64,000 nt of DNA from UBA11524 sp963590165 (GCA_963590165.1 CAVANO010000034.1:62001-126000), one strand, 5' to 3'; positions 18,353 to 28,130 are shown, numbered from the stretch's first letter. Notes: generated from the sequence alone by a model not told the origin. Numbers and translations: made by a program.

Positions 18353-21300
18353 TTACGGCTTCAGAAAAGTAAAGCCATAGAAGTCAAATTGACTGCCGGG
18401 CAGGAAAACGAACGCAACGGAACATTCGCCCTTCAGCACACTCAAATCAAAGGACTGCGTGCTTCGCTGCTTTCCTGCGAACTGTGCGAGGCTGGTCAGC
18501 TGCTCACCATCTGCATTCGTGAAACGGATGGTGACCGGATTGGTGGTCAGCGATGTACATCCGTCAAGGCAAAGCGTTGCATGGGTACAATCGCCGAAAT
18601 CCATATGGTCATACACAAGTGACACATTGTTGCCAATGCCGGTGATTGCCTGTCCGCTGTGCGTGAAGCTATCACCGTAGACATTGTCTGCCTGTGCAGC
18701 TGTCTGCGGAATCCATGCACGGCTCTGCTTTTCGAAGCGGAAGCCTTTCAGATGGATTTTATCCGTCAGTACGAAGCAAAGCGTGTGAATTCCTGTCAGG
18801 CGCTCCGGCAAGCGGTACGTTTCGCTTTGGTAGACGTTCCAGATACATTCCTTCTGATAAGGGAGATCGGCGATCTTCCGACCGCCCTGCGATGGAATGC
18901 CGTCCCACAGCGCAATAGTGTACGGTTTGCTGTCAAACGCAAAGATGGGCAGCATCAGCATGTCCGAACCGATTGCACCGAAATCAATATTCTTGAAACC
19001 AACCATGCTGTTGCCATCCCGGGCAAAAGATACGCCCTGCTCATTGCCGCTTGTGATTTCGCCGTCAGAAATGGTGTACAGTCCGCCGGAAATGAAACAG
19101 TACGGATCGAGATAGGGTTGACCCATGCCAGTGATGGTGATGTCCTGCTGACTGACGATGCGTGGATGCGGATAGCCATTGCAGCAAGTAGCACGAAGAT
19201 ACACCTGACCGTCGCCAAGTGCCGTGACCGTCACAATATCACGATCAACCGAGCACACAGCGCAAGGGGAGTCAATGCCCACGGCATTTGTGATGCGATA
19301 GGCGATGGGCTGCGGATCGGCATCAGCAGGATGGATGCAACTGCGGAAAGCAACGGATTTAGTGTCAGGCGAAAGCTGCTTGCTGCCAAGCGGAATCAAC
19401 TCAATGCGGCGCACTGGCTTTTCTGCAATTAGCGAAGTTTCGGTACAGAGCTTTTGAACGCAGCTGTGTCCGATTGCCTGACGAGCAGGGCGAACTGGCA
19501 ACGTCAGCGAAGCCGGCATCAGCCCATTTCCGTCAACATTCACAGTGACCTCACCGGCTTGCGGCAGTGCCCCAACAACTGCCAGCAGCTTGCCGCTGAA
19601 CAGCCGGCGACTGGTTACCTTGTAGCCGTCCAAATCTGTGGAGTCGCCATTATCCAGCCCCAATAGACGACCTGCACCGCTAACCGACACATGAACGCGG
19701 TCAACGGCATTTTCAACCGGACGTCCGATTTCATCCTTTACGGTGATGGTGATGAAAGTCATGTCCTCGCCGTCGCCCAGTAGATAATCATCCTCTGCTT
19801 TCAAGGAAAGCTGTCTGCTTTCGCCGGGCGTACATCGGACATCCTCGGCGATGCAATGGCCGTTCTCATCATAGGCACGTGCGGTAAGTGCGCCGGGTTC
19901 ATAGGGCACATGCCACGTCGGACGACAGCGTGTCCAATCGGTTCGGATAACTTCTTGCACTCCGAGAGAGCGACCATTCAGCAGCAGTTCTGCCGATGCG
20001 CCATTTGTCATCACAGGAACATCGATCATCTGCTGCGGATTCCAGTCCCAATAGACACCGATATGCACCATGGGTTCCTTTGTCCACAAAGATCGGATCA
20101 AATACCAATAATCTTTCGGGAAAACCGCCGTGTCCATCATGCCGAAATAGCACGAACGTGTATGATAGGGCGTTGGCTCACCAATGTAGTCAATACCGCT
20201 CCACAGGAATTGCCCAAGCGAATACGGCGTATTCAGGTCGTCGACGATACATTTGCGCATATCCTTCGTACCCCAGCTTGATGTTGAATTACCCAATGCG
20301 GAGCATTGCAAATCCTCATCAGACAGAATTGAGGCATCCATCGGGAAATGATATATACCGCGGCTGGACAATGCAGAGGCAGTCTCGCTGCCATAAATCA
20401 CCCAGTTCGGATATTTGTCATGATGCGCATCATAGTACTTTTCGCCGTAATTATAGCCCTGCACATCAACAAGCGCGGCACATTGCTGTGCACCTTTCCA
20501 TGGCATGTAATTGCTGCCGATAGTGACGAGCCCGTTTTTCTTTGGGTCATTCAGGCGAACTTGTTCACTCAGCTCAATAGTCAGCCGCTGTGCAGATTCA
20601 TCCAGATGTGTATCGAGAATTTCGTTGCCGATTGACCACATCAGCAGAGACGGATGATTCCGGTCGCGTCGCACCCATGATGCAACATCAGCCGGCATAT
20701 CTTCACGAAAGAAGCGTGCATAATCAAAGGTCGTCTTGGCACGGAGCCACATATCGAACGCTTCGTCCACTACAAAGAAGCCGAGCTCATCACAAAGATC
20801 CATCACCTGTTTTGCTGGCGGATTATGAGTGGTGCGGAGTGCGTTGGCGCCCATATCACGCATGGCAAGCAGCTGGCGGCGCATCGCTTTTTCGTGGAAA
20901 GAAGCGCCAAAGCACCCAAGGTCATGGTGCAAACAGACACCGCGGAGCTTGACCGGCTGATCATTAATAAACAGCCCACGGTCGGTCGTGAAGGTGATAT
21001 CACGGAAGCCAACATGCTGCGTGACGGTCTGGCTACCAAGCATCGTCCGCAACGTGTAGACATGTGGCGAATCGGGCGACCATAGTTTCGGCGAAAGCAC
21101 CTGCATAACAGCAGACACGTGACTGCCTGCCGCATTGACTGTTGCAGCACATATCGGCACATCGCCGTCCAGCAGCAAATGCGTCAGCACATCGTTCTCT
21201 GCATCACCGCGAAGCTCCGTATCAATGGTCATTGTCCAGCTTTCCAGCTCGTGCGATGTTGTAACATAAATACCATCCGGCGCAATATGATGCCTCGGCA

Positions 21301-21721
21301 GTACGTAAAGCGTCACATCGCGGAAAATGCCTGCGCCGGAGTACCAGCGGCTGTTCGGGCTCTGGTGGCGGATGTGAACGTACAGCGTATTTGAGCCCTC
21401 ACGCAGATAGGGCGTTAAATCCGCATCGAACGCAGTGTAGCCGTAATGGTGCGTACAGATGAGCTGGTCATTCAGCAAAACATCGCAGTCCATATAGACG
21501 CCGTCAAAGCGAATCAGTATGCATTGCCCCTGCCATTCCTTCGGCAGATCGATCATGCGGACATACCAGCCGTCAGCCGTTTCGTACAGGTCATCTGCAT
21601 TTGCAATCAAAAAATCATGGGGCAGATCAACAACTTCCAGCTCTGCGTCAGATAAATCTTCCAACTTTGAGCCGCTCGGCAGCTTGCAAAAGTGCCAGCC
21701 GTCATTCAGAAGCTGTTCCAT
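18353..21721 (-). CDS. glycoside hydrolase family 2 enzyme, large multidomain
   Basis: This 1122-residue enzyme is probably a beta-galactosidase or related GH2 activity. The ATG at 21721 follows GAGGGAGGA; the longer frame to 21886 has no support. Order of parts: sugar-binding jelly roll (about 1-150, with WYSGAGIFRDV), Ig-like domain, TIM barrel (about 270-570) with RTTHNPPAKQVMDLCDELGF, acid/base glutamate in WSIGNEI and probable nucleophile in IYGSETAS. Beta-sandwich regions of the DUF4982 type (about 600-770) and further C-terminal carbohydrate-binding-like domains follow. There is no signal peptide, so it acts inside the cell on imported oligosaccharides. The exact substrate is not predictable. 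Confidence 0.92.
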   Translation of the reverse strand: MEQLLNDGWHFCKLPSGSKLEDLSDAELEVVDLPHDFLIANADDLYETADGWYVRMIDLPKEWQGQCILIRFDGVYMDCDVLLNDQLICTHHYGYTAFDADLTPYLREGSNTLYVHIRHQSPNSRWYSGAGIFRDVTLYVLPRHHIAPDGIYVTTSHELESWTMTIDTELRGDAENDVLTHLLLDGDVPICAATVNAAGSHVSAVMQVLSPKLWSPDSPHVYTLRTMLGSQTVTQHVGFRDITFTTDRGLFINDQPVKLRGVCLHHDLGCFGASFHEKAMRRQLLAMRDMGANALRTTHNPPAKQVMDLCDELGFFVVDEAFDMWLRAKTTFDYARFFREDMPADVASWVRRDRNHPSLLMWSIGNEILDTHLDESAQRLTIELSEQVRLNDPKKNGLVTIGSNYMPWKGAQQCAALVDVQGYNYGEKYYDAHHDKYPNWVIYGSETASALSSRGIYHFPMDASILSDEDLQCSALGNSTSSWGTKDMRKCIVDDLNTPYSLGQFLWSGIDYIGEPTPYHTRSCYFGMMDTAVFPKDYWYLIRSLWTKEPMVHIGVYWDWNPQQMIDVPVMTNGASAELLLNGRSLGVQEVIRTDWTRCRPTWHVPYEPGALTARAYDENGHCIAEDVRCTPGESRQLSLKAEDDYLLGDGEDMTFITITVKDEIGRPVENAVDRVHVSVSGAGRLLGLDNGDSTDLDGYKVTSRRLFSGKLLAVVGALPQAGEVTVNVDGNGLMPASLTLPVRPARQAIGHSCVQKLCTETSLIAEKPVRRIELIPLGSKQLSPDTKSVAFRSCIHPADADPQPIAYRITNAVGIDSPCAVCSVDRDIVTVTALGDGQVYLRATCCNGYPHPRIVSQQDITITGMGQPYLDPYCFISGGLYTISDGEITSGNEQGVSFARDGNSMVGFKNIDFGAIGSDMLMLPIFAFDSKPYTIALWDGIPSQGGRKIADLPYQKECIWNVYQSETYRLPERLTGIHTLCFVLTDKIHLKGFRFEKQSRAWIPQTAAQADNVYGDSFTHSGQAITGIGNNVSLVYDHMDFGDCTHATLCLDGCTSLTTNPVTIRFTNADGEQLTSLAQFAGKQRSTQSFDLSVLKGECSVAFVFLPGSQFDFYGFTFLKP

Positions 21722-21892
21722 GTTGAATCCTCCCTCATCATAGACATATTCGCGCTTGAAAATAATTCTCTTTTTCGCGGTGAAATCCTGCATGAGAGCG
21801 ATGCAGCGGCAAAAAAAAGACATCGCAAAGCAGCTGGAACGTCCATTATTAGCTTTTCCCAGCTGTATGCCGAAGCAAATGCGCAAAACAAC

Positions 21893-21922
21893 TTGATTAT
21901 TCAGGTTGAATTAGAGTATAAT
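21893..21922 (+). promoter_or_regulatory. promoter of murC
   Basis: TTGATT (21893-21898) and TATAAT (21917-21922) are spaced by 18 bases, about 35 bases before the murC ATG. Confidence 0.75.
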
Positions 21923-21958
21923 AGACACGGTTATTGAACCTAATAGGAGAGATGAATA

Positions 21959-23362
21959 ATGAATGAACCCCAAATTCGTGATTATGCGGGGAAACGGATT
22001 CATATGATCGGCATCGGCGGCTCAAGCATGTCCGGCTTAGCACAGATGCTGGTCAGCCTCGGCTACCAGGTGTCCGGTTCGGATCAGAATGATGGTTATC
22101 TCATGAATGACGTCCGCAAAATCGGCGCGACGGTATATATCGGGCATCGGGTGGAAAATGTACACGGCGCAGATTTTGTAGTCTATACCGCTGCCATCCG
22201 TCAGGACAATCCAGAACGCATGGAAGCGGCACGTCTCGGTATTCCCGCGATTGAGCGTGCTGAACTGCTCGGTCAACTTATGAAGCATTACCGTCATGCA
22301 ATCGCGATCTGTGGCGCACACGGCAAAACAACCACGACCTCCATGCTCTCTGAAATCATGGTAGAGTGCGGGCTTGATCCATCTGTACACATCGGCGGCA
22401 AACTCGATGCCATCGGTGGCTCAACACGCATTGGCAAAAGTGACATTTTCATTGCAGAAGCATGCGAATACAATCGTTCCTTCCTGCGCACGCATCCAAC
22501 CACGGCAGTTGTGCTGAACATCGATGCGGATCATCTGGACTGCTACAAGGACATCGACGAAATCGAGGATACATTCGGACAGTTCCTGCACCTGCTGCCT
22601 GATAGCGGCATTGCAATCGGTAAAGGAACAGATGAACGCATCATGCGCCAGTTGAGCCGCCTGAGTTGCCGTACCATCACATTTGGCTTGTCGGACACAT
22701 GTGATGTCCATCCGGTCAATCTGGCAGAGGATGACTGCGGCGTCTATGAATTCGACCTGTGCGTCATGAATCAGACTGTAACCCATGTCATCATGGGCGT
22801 ACCGGGACTGTTCAACGTGGAGAACGCGCTCGCTGCATTAACGACTGCGTGGGTCGCAGGCGCTGATTTAACGCAGGCTGCAGAGAGTGTCCATCATTTT
22901 ACGGGTGCACATCGCCGTTTCGAAAAGACAGGCATGCTCAACGGTGCGGAGATGTTCCACGATTACGGGCACAATCCTGCGGAAATGCGCAATGCTGTTG
23001 CCATTGCTCGCAAGCGTTGCAAAGGTACGCTCTACGCTGTCATGCAGCCGCACACGCTCGACCGCGTCAGCCACCTGTTTGAGGACTATCTGACGTGCAC
23101 AGAAGAAGCGGATGTTACGGTTGTGACGGACATATTTAGTGCCCGCGAGCGCCGTGAGGATTATCCAGGACTGAACAGCGGTAAGCTCATCGAGGGCATG
23201 AGGCAGCACGGACTGAATGCCGTCTGGACGCCGTCTTTCGATGACGCGGAGAAATATCTCCGCGAGCACCTGCGGCCAGGTGATCTTGCTATCACCATGG
23301 GTTGCGGCGATGTCAACCTCCTGAATGAGCAGATTGAAGCACACGAAAAAGCAAAAAGCTGA
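21959..23362 (+). CDS. murC: UDP-N-acetylmuramate--L-alanine ligase
   Basis: MurC adds L-alanine to UDP-N-acetylmuramate in peptidoglycan precursor synthesis. The 467-residue protein starts with the Rossmann motif MIGIGGSSMSGLAQ, has the ATP-binding loop CGAHGKTTTTSM, the EACEYNRSF and NIDADHLDCY metal/substrate segments, HRRFEKTG, and DYGHNPAEM in the C-terminal domain. AGGAG is 9 bases before the ATG. The next gene, alr, serves the same pathway but has its own promoter. Confidence 0.96.
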   Translation: MNEPQIRDYAGKRIHMIGIGGSSMSGLAQMLVSLGYQVSGSDQNDGYLMNDVRKIGATVYIGHRVENVHGADFVVYTAAIRQDNPERMEAARLGIPAIERAELLGQLMKHYRHAIAICGAHGKTTTTSMLSEIMVECGLDPSVHIGGKLDAIGGSTRIGKSDIFIAEACEYNRSFLRTHPTTAVVLNIDADHLDCYKDIDEIEDTFGQFLHLLPDSGIAIGKGTDERIMRQLSRLSCRTITFGLSDTCDVHPVNLAEDDCGVYEFDLCVMNQTVTHVIMGVPGLFNVENALAALTTAWVAGADLTQAAESVHHFTGAHRRFEKTGMLNGAEMFHDYGHNPAEMRNAVAIARKRCKGTLYAVMQPHTLDRVSHLFEDYLTCTEEADVTVVTDIFSARERREDYPGLNSGKLIEGMRQHGLNAVWTPSFDDAEKYLREHLRPGDLAITMGCGDVNLLNEQIEAHEKAKS

Positions 23363-23380
23363 CATCAGAAAACGAAGCCC

Positions 23381-23409
23381 TTTTCATGAATGAAATTCTA
23401 TGCTATAAT
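23381..23409 (+). promoter_or_regulatory. candidate promoter of alr
   Basis: TATAAT at 23404-23409 is preceded, 17 bases upstream, by the weak -35 TTTTCA (23381-23386). Its position rules out the in-frame ATG at 23390 as the alr start. Confidence 0.55.
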
Positions 23410-23464
23410 GATCAGCAATCCGCTCCAAATGCGGTGCATAGCGATGAAAGATGGTGAGCTGCTA

Positions 23465-24571
23465 ATGCAGCAGTATCCTGTTCGTACGATTGATCTTGAC
23501 GCTCTCAGGACAAACGTGCGTTTGTTAATCGAAACCTTACCCGCCGGTACCGATTTGATGGCCGTTGTAAAGGCAGATGCCTATGGTCACGGTATTATCA
23601 AGGTAGCACGTGCGGCTCTGGAAGCAGGTGCAGTCGCGCTGGCCGTTGCACGCACAGATGAAGGCAAGCGTCTTCGGGACGCAGGTGTCACAGCTCCGAT
23701 TCTGGTGCTCGGTGCCTCCTCTGATGAGGAAATCAACGAGGGCGTGCTGAATAAGCTGACGCTGACAGTCTGCACCCCGCATATGGTTCGTGCGATTGAA
23801 AAAGCTGCGGCAGCTGCAAATATAGACGGGATGATGCACCTGAAGCTCGACACAGGCATGGGACGCATTGGTGTCAGAACGGAACAGGAAGTGCGTGAAA
23901 TCCTCGCCTGTCTGCAGGAATGTCCGCACGTCCGTATAACTGGGGCTTTCACACACTTTGCAGACGCAGACGGTGATGATTTGGCATACACACATGCGCA
24001 ATTCAAGCGCTATCAGGAGTTGTTGGCGTTGCTGCCCGACCACATTGTGCGGCACTGTGCCAATTCCGCTGCAATTCATCGTCTGCCTGAAGTGGCACTG
24101 GACATGGTGCGTGCCGGCATCTCGATGTACGGCAATCCTCCGGTTGCAACCGATCTTCCATTGCAGCCTGTCATGAGCTGGCGCACAGAAATCACGTTCC
24201 TGAAGACGCTTTATCCAGGCGACAAGGTCAGCTATGGCTGCACATACACGGCGGACAAGCTCATGCGCCTTGCGACCGTGGCATGCGGATACGGCGACGG
24301 CTATCACCGCAACGGTTCCGGCAAGGCACAGGTGCTCATTCATGGGCATCGCGCAAACGTTGTCGGACGGATCTGCATGGATCAGATGATGGTGGATGTG
24401 ACCGATATTCCTGATGCCAAAATCGGCGATGAAGTCACGTTGATGGGGACAGATGGCAAGGAAACAATTTCAGCAGATGAGCTTGGCTCATGGTCAGGTA
24501 CCATCGGCTATGAGGTGCTTCTGGCAGCAACGGACCGCGTCCACCGCGTCTGGCTGCACGAACACGAATGA
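23465..24571 (+). CDS. alr: alanine racemase
   Basis: Alr makes D-alanine for peptidoglycan. The 368-residue PLP enzyme has the cofactor lysine in AVVKADAYGHG, HLKLDTGMGRIG, RAGISMYG, and the second catalytic tyrosine in VSYGCTYTA. I chose the ATG at 23465 because the product then begins with the usual QQYPVRTIDLDAL start; a GGTGAG site lies 6 bases upstream. An ATG at 23444 is possible. The stop overlaps the next ATG in the form ATGA. Confidence 0.95.
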   Translation: MQQYPVRTIDLDALRTNVRLLIETLPAGTDLMAVVKADAYGHGIIKVARAALEAGAVALAVARTDEGKRLRDAGVTAPILVLGASSDEEINEGVLNKLTLTVCTPHMVRAIEKAAAAANIDGMMHLKLDTGMGRIGVRTEQEVREILACLQECPHVRITGAFTHFADADGDDLAYTHAQFKRYQELLALLPDHIVRHCANSAAIHRLPEVALDMVRAGISMYGNPPVATDLPLQPVMSWRTEITFLKTLYPGDKVSYGCTYTADKLMRLATVACGYGDGYHRNGSGKAQVLIHGHRANVVGRICMDQMMVDVTDIPDAKIGDEVTLMGTDGKETISADELGSWSGTIGYEVLLAATDRVHRVWLHEHE

Positions 24572-25152
24572 GCCAAGAGAAAGTTGCCCTGAGGAAACTG
24601 CTTCGGGCGCGTTTTCCCGGTGAAGCGCAGCGAAACGAGGAAAGTTGCCGGATGTGCGAGCTCATTGCTTCCTCTGTGCTTTTCCGCGATGTATCCGTTA
24701 TCGCAGGATATATGCCGCTGCCGTGGGAAGCGGATATCACAAAGCTAATGTCATTCGCGCTGTTGCGAAAAAAAACGCTCCTGTTGCCGCGTGTCGAAAG
24801 CCCGCATGTTATGACCATGCGCAAAGTAGTGTCAATGTCAGACCTTATCACAGGAAGCTATGGCATCTTGGAACCGAGTCAAGACGCACCCATCATTCCG
24901 TGCGATGACATTGAGCTTCTTCTGACACCTCTGGAAGGCATTGACAAGGAAGGCATCCGTTTAGGCAAAGGCGGTGGCTTCTATGATACGTTGTTACCAT
25001 CAATGAAGGGCATTTCACTCGGCTGTGCACTGTCGTGGCAATGGATAGAGCACATTCCTGCAGATCCTTGGGATGTTAAGCTGGATGCGTGTGCCGATTC
25101 GAGGAGAATCCACTGGTTTACAGATCAACCGAAAGAGGAGGAACAGTCGTGA
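24568..25152 (+). CDS. 5-formyltetrahydrofolate cyclo-ligase
   Basis: This 194-residue enzyme converts 5-formyl-THF to 5,10-methenyl-THF using ATP. It has the basic N-terminal helix (KVALRKLLRARF), the central YMPLPWEADIT region, and the C-terminal folate/ATP motif LGKGGGFYDTLL. It is coupled by a 4-base overlap to alr upstream and to the membrane protein gene downstream (GTGA overlap). Confidence 0.93.
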   Translation: MSQEKVALRKLLRARFPGEAQRNEESCRMCELIASSVLFRDVSVIAGYMPLPWEADITKLMSFALLRKKTLLLPRVESPHVMTMRKVVSMSDLITGSYGILEPSQDAPIIPCDDIELLLTPLEGIDKEGIRLGKGGGFYDTLLPSMKGISLGCALSWQWIEHIPADPWDVKLDACADSRRIHWFTDQPKEEEQS

Positions 25153-25955
25153 ACGAAGCAAGCAAGAACACAAAAAGTGTTGTCAAGGCAAAACCGTATC
25201 TTACAGGCAAACCGCTTGATTCATCGTGTCTTGGCAGTGCACTGCGTTTTTTCTTATATTATGTGCTGATTGCAGTCGCCTTTCTGTTTCTGGGCGTGAT
25301 GCTGAGCTTTGATAACTTCGTAATTAGCCTTGTCGTCAATGTTGCATTGCTTTTGGCTATGCTGACAGTCATGTTTCAGTCCGGTGCAACTGCCGGCACA
25401 GCAGCTGTCAACGCAGGCGAAATGGCATATCAGCGCAAGGAATCTGGTCGGATGCTGAATCCTGGCGAGATCAATGCATGCTATCATCCGCTCAAAGGGT
25501 TGCTGACAGCGCTCCTCGGTTCACTGCCTGTGCTCGTTGCTGCCACTGTCCTTGCATGCCTTGCTCAGCGGCAGATGACGTCCATCGGTGCACTACCGAC
25601 GTGGGTCAGCAGCATGCAAAGCAATGTCGATAACGGCATCGCACTCGCGGTCTATAATCAACAGTCAACCGATGTCGGCATGAGCATTCTACGTGTTGTC
25701 GTCCGTTGCTGCATCCTGCCATTCCTCAATATTGTCGGCACAACTAACAAGGATGCTGTTCTGACCCTCGAACATCTTAGTCCGCTTTTGTGCTGCCTGC
25801 CAATGCTTGCGTATGGGCTTGGCTATCCGCAGGGAATCAAAATTCGTGCACAGGTGCAAGCGGACATTGCAGCCGGCAAGCGCAAAGCAAAGAAAAAGGC
25901 AAAGAAGGAGCAGCGGCAGCGTGAGCAGCGCTCATCGTCACAGCAGCTGAACTAA
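25149..25955 (+). CDS. multi-pass membrane protein, unknown function
   Basis: This 268-residue protein is not recognised. The start is a GTG at 25149 behind GAGGAGGAA, overlapping the previous stop. Hydrophobic segments lie at about residues 35-55, 60-80, 115-140, 170-200 and 215-235. The C-terminal tail is strongly basic (KRKAKKKAKKEQRQREQR), which predicts that it faces the cytoplasm and may contact nucleic acid or ribosomes. It lies in a chain of housekeeping genes, 4 bases before rsmD. Confidence 0.75.
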   Translation: MNEASKNTKSVVKAKPYLTGKPLDSSCLGSALRFFLYYVLIAVAFLFLGVMLSFDNFVISLVVNVALLLAMLTVMFQSGATAGTAAVNAGEMAYQRKESGRMLNPGEINACYHPLKGLLTALLGSLPVLVAATVLACLAQRQMTSIGALPTWVSSMQSNVDNGIALAVYNQQSTDVGMSILRVVVRCCILPFLNIVGTTNKDAVLTLEHLSPLLCCLPMLAYGLGYPQGIKIRAQVQADIAAGKRKAKKKAKKEQRQREQRSSSQQLN

Positions 25956-25959
25956 TATC

Positions 25960-26517
25960 ATGCGTATCATTGCAGGGACAGCACGTGGCACCACCATTGC
26001 GGCACCAATCGGCATGGATACACGACCAACACTTGATCGCGTTCGCGAAAATGTTTTCAACATTCTTCAACAGCGTATCCGTAATGCACGCGTGCTTGAC
26101 TTGTTTTCAGGTAGCGGTGCGATGGCATTTGAGGCTGTCAGCAGGGGAGCTGCAATTGCCGTGCTGGTCGACAATAATCGTCAGGCAAATCAGGTGGAGC
26201 AGGATAACTGTCGAAAGCTGCGCATGACGGGCAAATGTACGATTCTCCTATCTGATTGGCAGGCAGCGCTGACAAAGCTTCGCCAACAAAACGTGAACTT
26301 CGACCTCGTGCTGCTTGACCCACCCTATGCCATGCACGACCTCAGTACAGTCATGACGGCGCTTTTACCGATGCTCTCGCCGGACGCCATAGTACTTGTG
26401 GAGCATGAGGCAAAGACATTTCCAGTCACGCCAGATGGGTTTGATTTATATGATCACCGCCAGTATGGCATCGCTGGTGTCAGTTTCTTTCGTCTGATCA
26501 GATCGGAGGCAACCTAA
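25960..26517 (+). CDS. rsmD: 16S rRNA (guanine-966-N2)-methyltransferase RsmD
   Basis: RsmD methylates G966 of 16S rRNA. The 185-residue protein starts with MRIIAGTARGT, has TRPTLDRVRENVFNIL, the SAM motif VLDLFSGSGAMAFEA and the catalytic DPPYAM. It overlaps coaD by one base (TAATG), the usual rsmD-coaD arrangement in Bacillota. Confidence 0.96.
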   Translation: MRIIAGTARGTTIAAPIGMDTRPTLDRVRENVFNILQQRIRNARVLDLFSGSGAMAFEAVSRGAAIAVLVDNNRQANQVEQDNCRKLRMTGKCTILLSDWQAALTKLRQQNVNFDLVLLDPPYAMHDLSTVMTALLPMLSPDAIVLVEHEAKTFPVTPDGFDLYDHRQYGIAGVSFFRLIRSEAT

Positions 26518-27017
26518 TGGGGCGGATTTGCGTATATCCCGGCAGCTTTGATCCGGTCACGCTCGGACATGAAGACATAATCCGCCGAGCTGCCACGCTG
26601 TTTGATCACCTTTACGTTGCCGTCATGCACAATCCAAAGAAGCAGGGCTGCTTCACACTGGAAGAGCGGATGCTGTTGCTGCGGAAAATGACAGTTGACT
26701 TGCCGAATGTCACAGTGGACTGCTGGGATGGTCTGATGGTGGACTATGCACGCTCAAAGCATGCCGTTGCAGTTGTCCGCGGTCTTCGTGCTGTCAGCGA
26801 CTTTGAGTCGGAAATGACTATGTCACAGGTCAACAGTCACCTTCTGCCGGAAGTTGAAACGATTTTCTTGATGACAAGACCGGAGCATTCTTATATTTCG
26901 TCTTCCGCTGTTCGCGAGGCTGCAAAATTCGGTGCCGATATCCGTGCATTTGTGCCTGCGTGCATTGCTGACGACATTATCGCTCTGTTTCATGGAAAGC
27001 AGGGCTCAAAGCAATAA
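26517..27017 (+). CDS. coaD: phosphopantetheine adenylyltransferase
   Basis: CoaD transfers AMP to 4'-phosphopantetheine in coenzyme A synthesis. The 166-residue protein has the nucleotidyltransferase motif YPGSFDPVTLGHEDII, the RGLRAVSDFE segment, and ISSSAVREAA near the C-terminus, all standard. Confidence 0.97.
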   Translation: MGRICVYPGSFDPVTLGHEDIIRRAATLFDHLYVAVMHNPKKQGCFTLEERMLLLRKMTVDLPNVTVDCWDGLMVDYARSKHAVAVVRGLRAVSDFESEMTMSQVNSHLLPEVETIFLMTRPEHSYISSSAVREAAKFGADIRAFVPACIADDIIALFHGKQGSKQ

Positions 27018-27056
27018 CCAATAAGATTATAAATAGACGGAAAAGGAGGCAAGGCA

Positions 27057-27758
27057 ATGCTGAATCAAACGCAAGGAACGCAGAACACGGACGAATTGCA
27101 AACCGCGCTCAATGCCATCAATACGATGATTGAAGACATCTCTCACACAAAAGGTCTCGGCAAAACCATAATCATCGAAAAGACGAAGCTGATTAATCAA
27201 CTCAGTGCTCTACAAAGTGTACTACCGCAGGCGCTCCTACAGGCAAAAAATCTACTCAACCAGAAGGAAGACATCATCGCCGAAGCAGGAAAACAGGCAG
27301 ATATGCTTCGTAATACTGCACAGGATGATGCACGCCGTCAGAAGAGTGAAGCGCAGAAGGCAACAGACACAGCACGCGCCGAAGCCGAAAAGCTGAAAGC
27401 AGAAGCACAGAAAAAAGCTGACACGCTTAAGCAGGAAGCGCAAACCATCCGTGATAACGCGAAAAGCGATGCGCAACGTGACGCACAAGCACTGATTGCA
27501 CGTGCCAACAGCGAGGCTAACAATATCATCCGCAATGCCCAGCAAGAGGCAAAGCGTCTCGTTCAGGCTGACTCCATCCACCAGATGGCACAGCAGGAGG
27601 CAGATACCATACATTCTCAAGCAATGGAAGATGCCGCGCAACAGCGTGAGCAGACGCAGGAGTATATTGCCGGTCAGCTGCTGAATCTAGACAATTATGT
27701 CACGCAGATGCTGCAAAACATTCGCAACGCGCGCAGTCAGGTGCGCAGTTCGCAATAA
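27057..27758 (+). CDS. coiled-coil protein downstream of coaD, ATP-synthase-B-like
   Basis: This 233-residue protein is almost entirely a long Ala/Gln/Lys/Glu-rich coiled coil (about residues 60-205, with repeated AEAxKxxxEAQKxAD patterns), preceded by a short polar region. It superficially resembles F- or V-type ATPase peripheral stalk subunits and DivIVA-like proteins, but this may only reflect composition. No membrane anchor is visible. AAGGAGG precedes the ATG. Coiled-coil genes often follow rsmD-coaD in Clostridia, which argues for a conserved but unnamed function. Confidence 0.75.
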   Translation: MLNQTQGTQNTDELQTALNAINTMIEDISHTKGLGKTIIIEKTKLINQLSALQSVLPQALLQAKNLLNQKEDIIAEAGKQADMLRNTAQDDARRQKSEAQKATDTARAEAEKLKAEAQKKADTLKQEAQTIRDNAKSDAQRDAQALIARANSEANNIIRNAQQEAKRLVQADSIHQMAQQEADTIHSQAMEDAAQQREQTQEYIAGQLLNLDNYVTQMLQNIRNARSQVRSSQ

Positions 27759-27934
27759 TTTTCAGTCAGGTGTTACAAAATATTCACCGGTAATTCATGC
27801 AGACTTCATGTTTCTTGAGTATCATTGCTTTGCAAGCGCGGGAAAGCCACCATCCCGCGGGAGCAATCTCCTTTTTCCCGGTGTTTTCTGAAATAAGGAA
27901 ACATCGAACCTCCCTATCCTCCATACAAGCAGAA

Positions 27935-27962
27935 GCCGCTGACGGGCTATACCGTTAGCGGT
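27935..27962 (+). terminator. probable terminator after the coiled-coil gene
   Basis: GCCGCTGACGG (27935-27945) pairs with CCGTTAGCGGT (27952-27962) with two G-T pairs and a 6-base loop, followed by TTTCTGTGTT. It is 176 bases past the stop, so a long 3' UTR is implied. Confidence 0.6.
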
Positions 27963-28091
27963 TTCTGTGTTGTAGGAATATGCCTGATCATGCGACTATT
28001 TTTGGGCAATTTGTCTACATTTCGAGTCTGTTTTCGACCATGCAATACATTTTGCACAAGGAATTTCTTGAAGAATTGTCAATCTGGGCAA

Positions 28092-28120
28092 TTTACGTTT
28101 TGGTAAAAAAACGCTATAAT
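28092..28120 (+). promoter_or_regulatory. promoter of the stand-alone ABC ATPase gene
   Basis: TATAAT (28115-28120) is preceded at 17 bases by TTTACG (28092-28097). The predicted start is near 28127, so the transcript begins almost directly with the hairpin at 28131. Confidence 0.7.
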
Positions 28121-28130
28121 GACAGCAGTG

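Noticed and set aside
21722..21886. N-terminal extension of the large GH2 protein that would add 55 residues
   Set aside because: The ATG at 21721 has a strong ribosome binding site and the added residues are unlike a signal peptide or GH2 domain.
27837..27880. Possible tRNA or riboswitch in the GC-rich part of the 27.8 kb intergenic region
   Set aside because: No cloverleaf, anticodon stem or known aptamer motif can be drawn; only a simple inverted repeat is present.
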